From positions 1 through 16,672 of the forward strand of contig CALGLS010000483.1 in the NCBI GenBank assembly GCA_937959375.1: DNA of 16,672 nt, given 5' to 3'. Below are positions 15,667 through 16,672 of the stretch, piece by piece. The position numbers and the translations under genes are program-made. The first letter of the stretch is position 1. Each line of letters begins with the position of its first letter. This DNA is from an uncultured Saprospiraceae bacterium. GTDB taxonomy: Bacteria; Bacteroidota; Bacteroidia; Chitinophagales; Saprospiraceae. The notes below the pieces were generated by a model. It saw only the letters and a program-made list of their open reading frames with translations. It was not told the DNA's origin and did no database searches.

Positions 15667-16557
15667 CTAAAAGTCAATTGAAGATATATTACCTGTAAAG
15701 GATGTTACAAACTCTTGATTGAATGCATTAATATTGTTGTTGCTAAATAGAATTATACCGTTATCTCTATTGATAGGAGTACCCATTTTGACATTTTCGG
15801 TTGGGGTCTGAATAACTAGCGTATTATTTGTAGTGAGTGGTTGTAATTGATTGGTAACAGGGTTTATTCCCCAGAAAAAAATATCATCATAACTTAGGCG
15901 AAAATTTTTCAAGGGAATGTCTTCTGGAAAATTAACCATTGTTACAGAATTAAACCAAGGAAAGGCATTTTCGTCTTCTTCTTGGTCGTTTTTATAAAGA
16001 TATACAAAAGTACTAGAGTAGCCATCTGAGTTAGTATTGGCCGAGAACACAATGTCTTTGTTAGATTTAATAACAGCACTTCCTATCGTTGTATTGGCAT
16101 CTTGTAGACCAATTAGTTCCGCTAAATTTAAGGGCGATTTATCGAGAAGTGATTTTCCGTGTGTGAAAATTTCATTACCAATTAAATAGTAAACCGTTTC
16201 ATTATTACTATGGTAATCAAACCAAAAAGCATTCTGTGTATTGGCAATTTCTTCTGTTATACTTTTCGATGCTATATCGTATACATTGATATTTTGATCC
16301 GGACTTTTAAAAAGAACCTTAGTATGGTTGTTATTGATGGAGGCAAGTGTATGGTCTCCGCTTGCAATTAAAGTGGAATCTTTCAAGAAGGGATTAGAAA
16401 GATAAACATCTCCATTCAGTACAAATACAACTGAATTACTGGTGTTGCTTTCCTCCTCAGCATTGTAATCACCTTCAAACTGAGTGTCATAGTTGAGACA
16501 GGAACAAAAATTAAGCACAATTACCCAGCAAATTATATTGAGAATATTGGTTTTCAT
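15667..16557 (-). CDS. Putative lipoprotein with beta-propeller-like repeats
   Basis: This 296-residue protein opens with a hydrophobic stretch (ILNIICWVIVLNF) followed by a possible lipobox FCSC with Cys20 as the lipidated residue; Phe at -3 is unusual, so lipidation is likely but not certain. An acidic, Asn/Ser-rich linker (24-42) follows. The rest has repeated short units of the form h-x-h-N-x-x-h-Y-h, for example SVVFVLNGDVYLSNPF, TKVLFKSPDQNINVYD, ETVYYLIGNEIFTHG and KDIVFSANTNSDG, consistent with a TolB/WD40-type propeller of about six blades. No enzyme motif is visible. It lies 19 bp after the stop of the partial barrel gene and 52 bp before the M48 protease gene, so an envelope partner role is a reasonable inference. 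It matches no named family that I can place. Confidence 0.75.
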   Translation of the reverse strand: MKTNILNIICWVIVLNFCSCLNYDTQFEGDYNAEEESNTSNSVVFVLNGDVYLSNPFLKDSTLIASGDHTLASINNNHTKVLFKSPDQNINVYDIASKSITEEIANTQNAFWFDYHSNNETVYYLIGNEIFTHGKSLLDKSPLNLAELIGLQDANTTIGSAVIKSNKDIVFSANTNSDGYSSTFVYLYKNDQEEDENAFPWFNSVTMVNFPEDIPLKNFRLSYDDIFFWGINPVTNQLQPLTTNNTLVIQTPTENVKMGTPINRDNGIILFSNNNINAFNQEFVTSFTGNISSIDF

Positions 16558-16576
16558 TTTAACTGTTTTTTGATTT

Positions 16577-16672
16577 CTAAAATAAAAGATAACCTATGCC
16601 AATGTCAAATCGAAATAGTTCATGAGATGCAACTCGCTGTATGACTCTTTTGTCAAAATTATCTTGATTGTT
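16577..16672 (-). CDS. C-terminal end of a probable outer-membrane beta-barrel protein (cut by window edge)
   Basis: One minus-strand frame is open from the window edge to a TAG at 16579-16577, giving 31 residues. They include VIQRVASHELFRFDIGIGY and end in GYLLF. Alternating hydrophobic residues and a terminal Phe are typical of the last strand of a BAM-assembled barrel, and the spacing of 19 bp to the lipoprotein start fits an operon. With only 31 residues a chance open frame cannot be excluded. Confidence 0.6.
   Translation of the reverse strand, partial: NNQDNFDKRVIQRVASHELFRFDIGIGYLLF

Overview
The window looks like an ordinary chromosomal segment of a Bacteroidota bacterium (Flavobacteriia, Saprospiria or a relative). 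The support is AT-rich DNA, poor Shine-Dalgarno sites, one convincing Bacteroidota-type promoter (TAnnTTTG -7 element), a Gre-like factor of the Bacteroidota type (NETKSSVGDKYETGRAM motif), several C-terminal-Phe outer-membrane barrels, and large multidomain proteins. Every gene I can support lies on the minus strand, so transcription runs from high to low coordinates. I place no species name on it.

In transcription order, the window opens (16672-13305) with the last 31 codons of a probable outer-membrane barrel, a putative lipoprotein, and a large secreted M48 metalloprotease with an unusual charged C-terminal extension. Spacing of 19 and 52 bp suggests one envelope-facing operon. A 208-bp gap follows.

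The core of the window (13096-3660) is a three-gene cluster with 60- and 53-bp gaps. It encodes an endonuclease/exonuclease/phosphatase-fold (EEP) nuclease, a 1520-residue beta-repeat protein ending in about 240 residues of amphipathic helix, and a 1217-residue protein with YWTD propeller blades, two LamG-like jellyrolls and a long coiled coil. None of the three has a signal peptide, membrane span or type IX secretion tail that I can see. This is the best candidate for an undescribed system: a nuclease paired with two giant proteins that look built for lipid or surface binding but are made as cytoplasmic proteins. What it does is inference only.

A 294-bp spacer with an 18-bp perfect inverted repeat separates this cluster from two tandem paralogous 219-residue barrels (3365-1983). 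These are followed by a Gre-like RNA polymerase factor, a small one-span membrane protein and a GNAT acetyltransferase (1917-326). The window ends with the N-terminal DNA-binding domain of a TetR-family repressor, preceded by a palindrome that may be its own operator. I see no tRNA, rRNA, IS element, CRISPR array, phage gene or origin.
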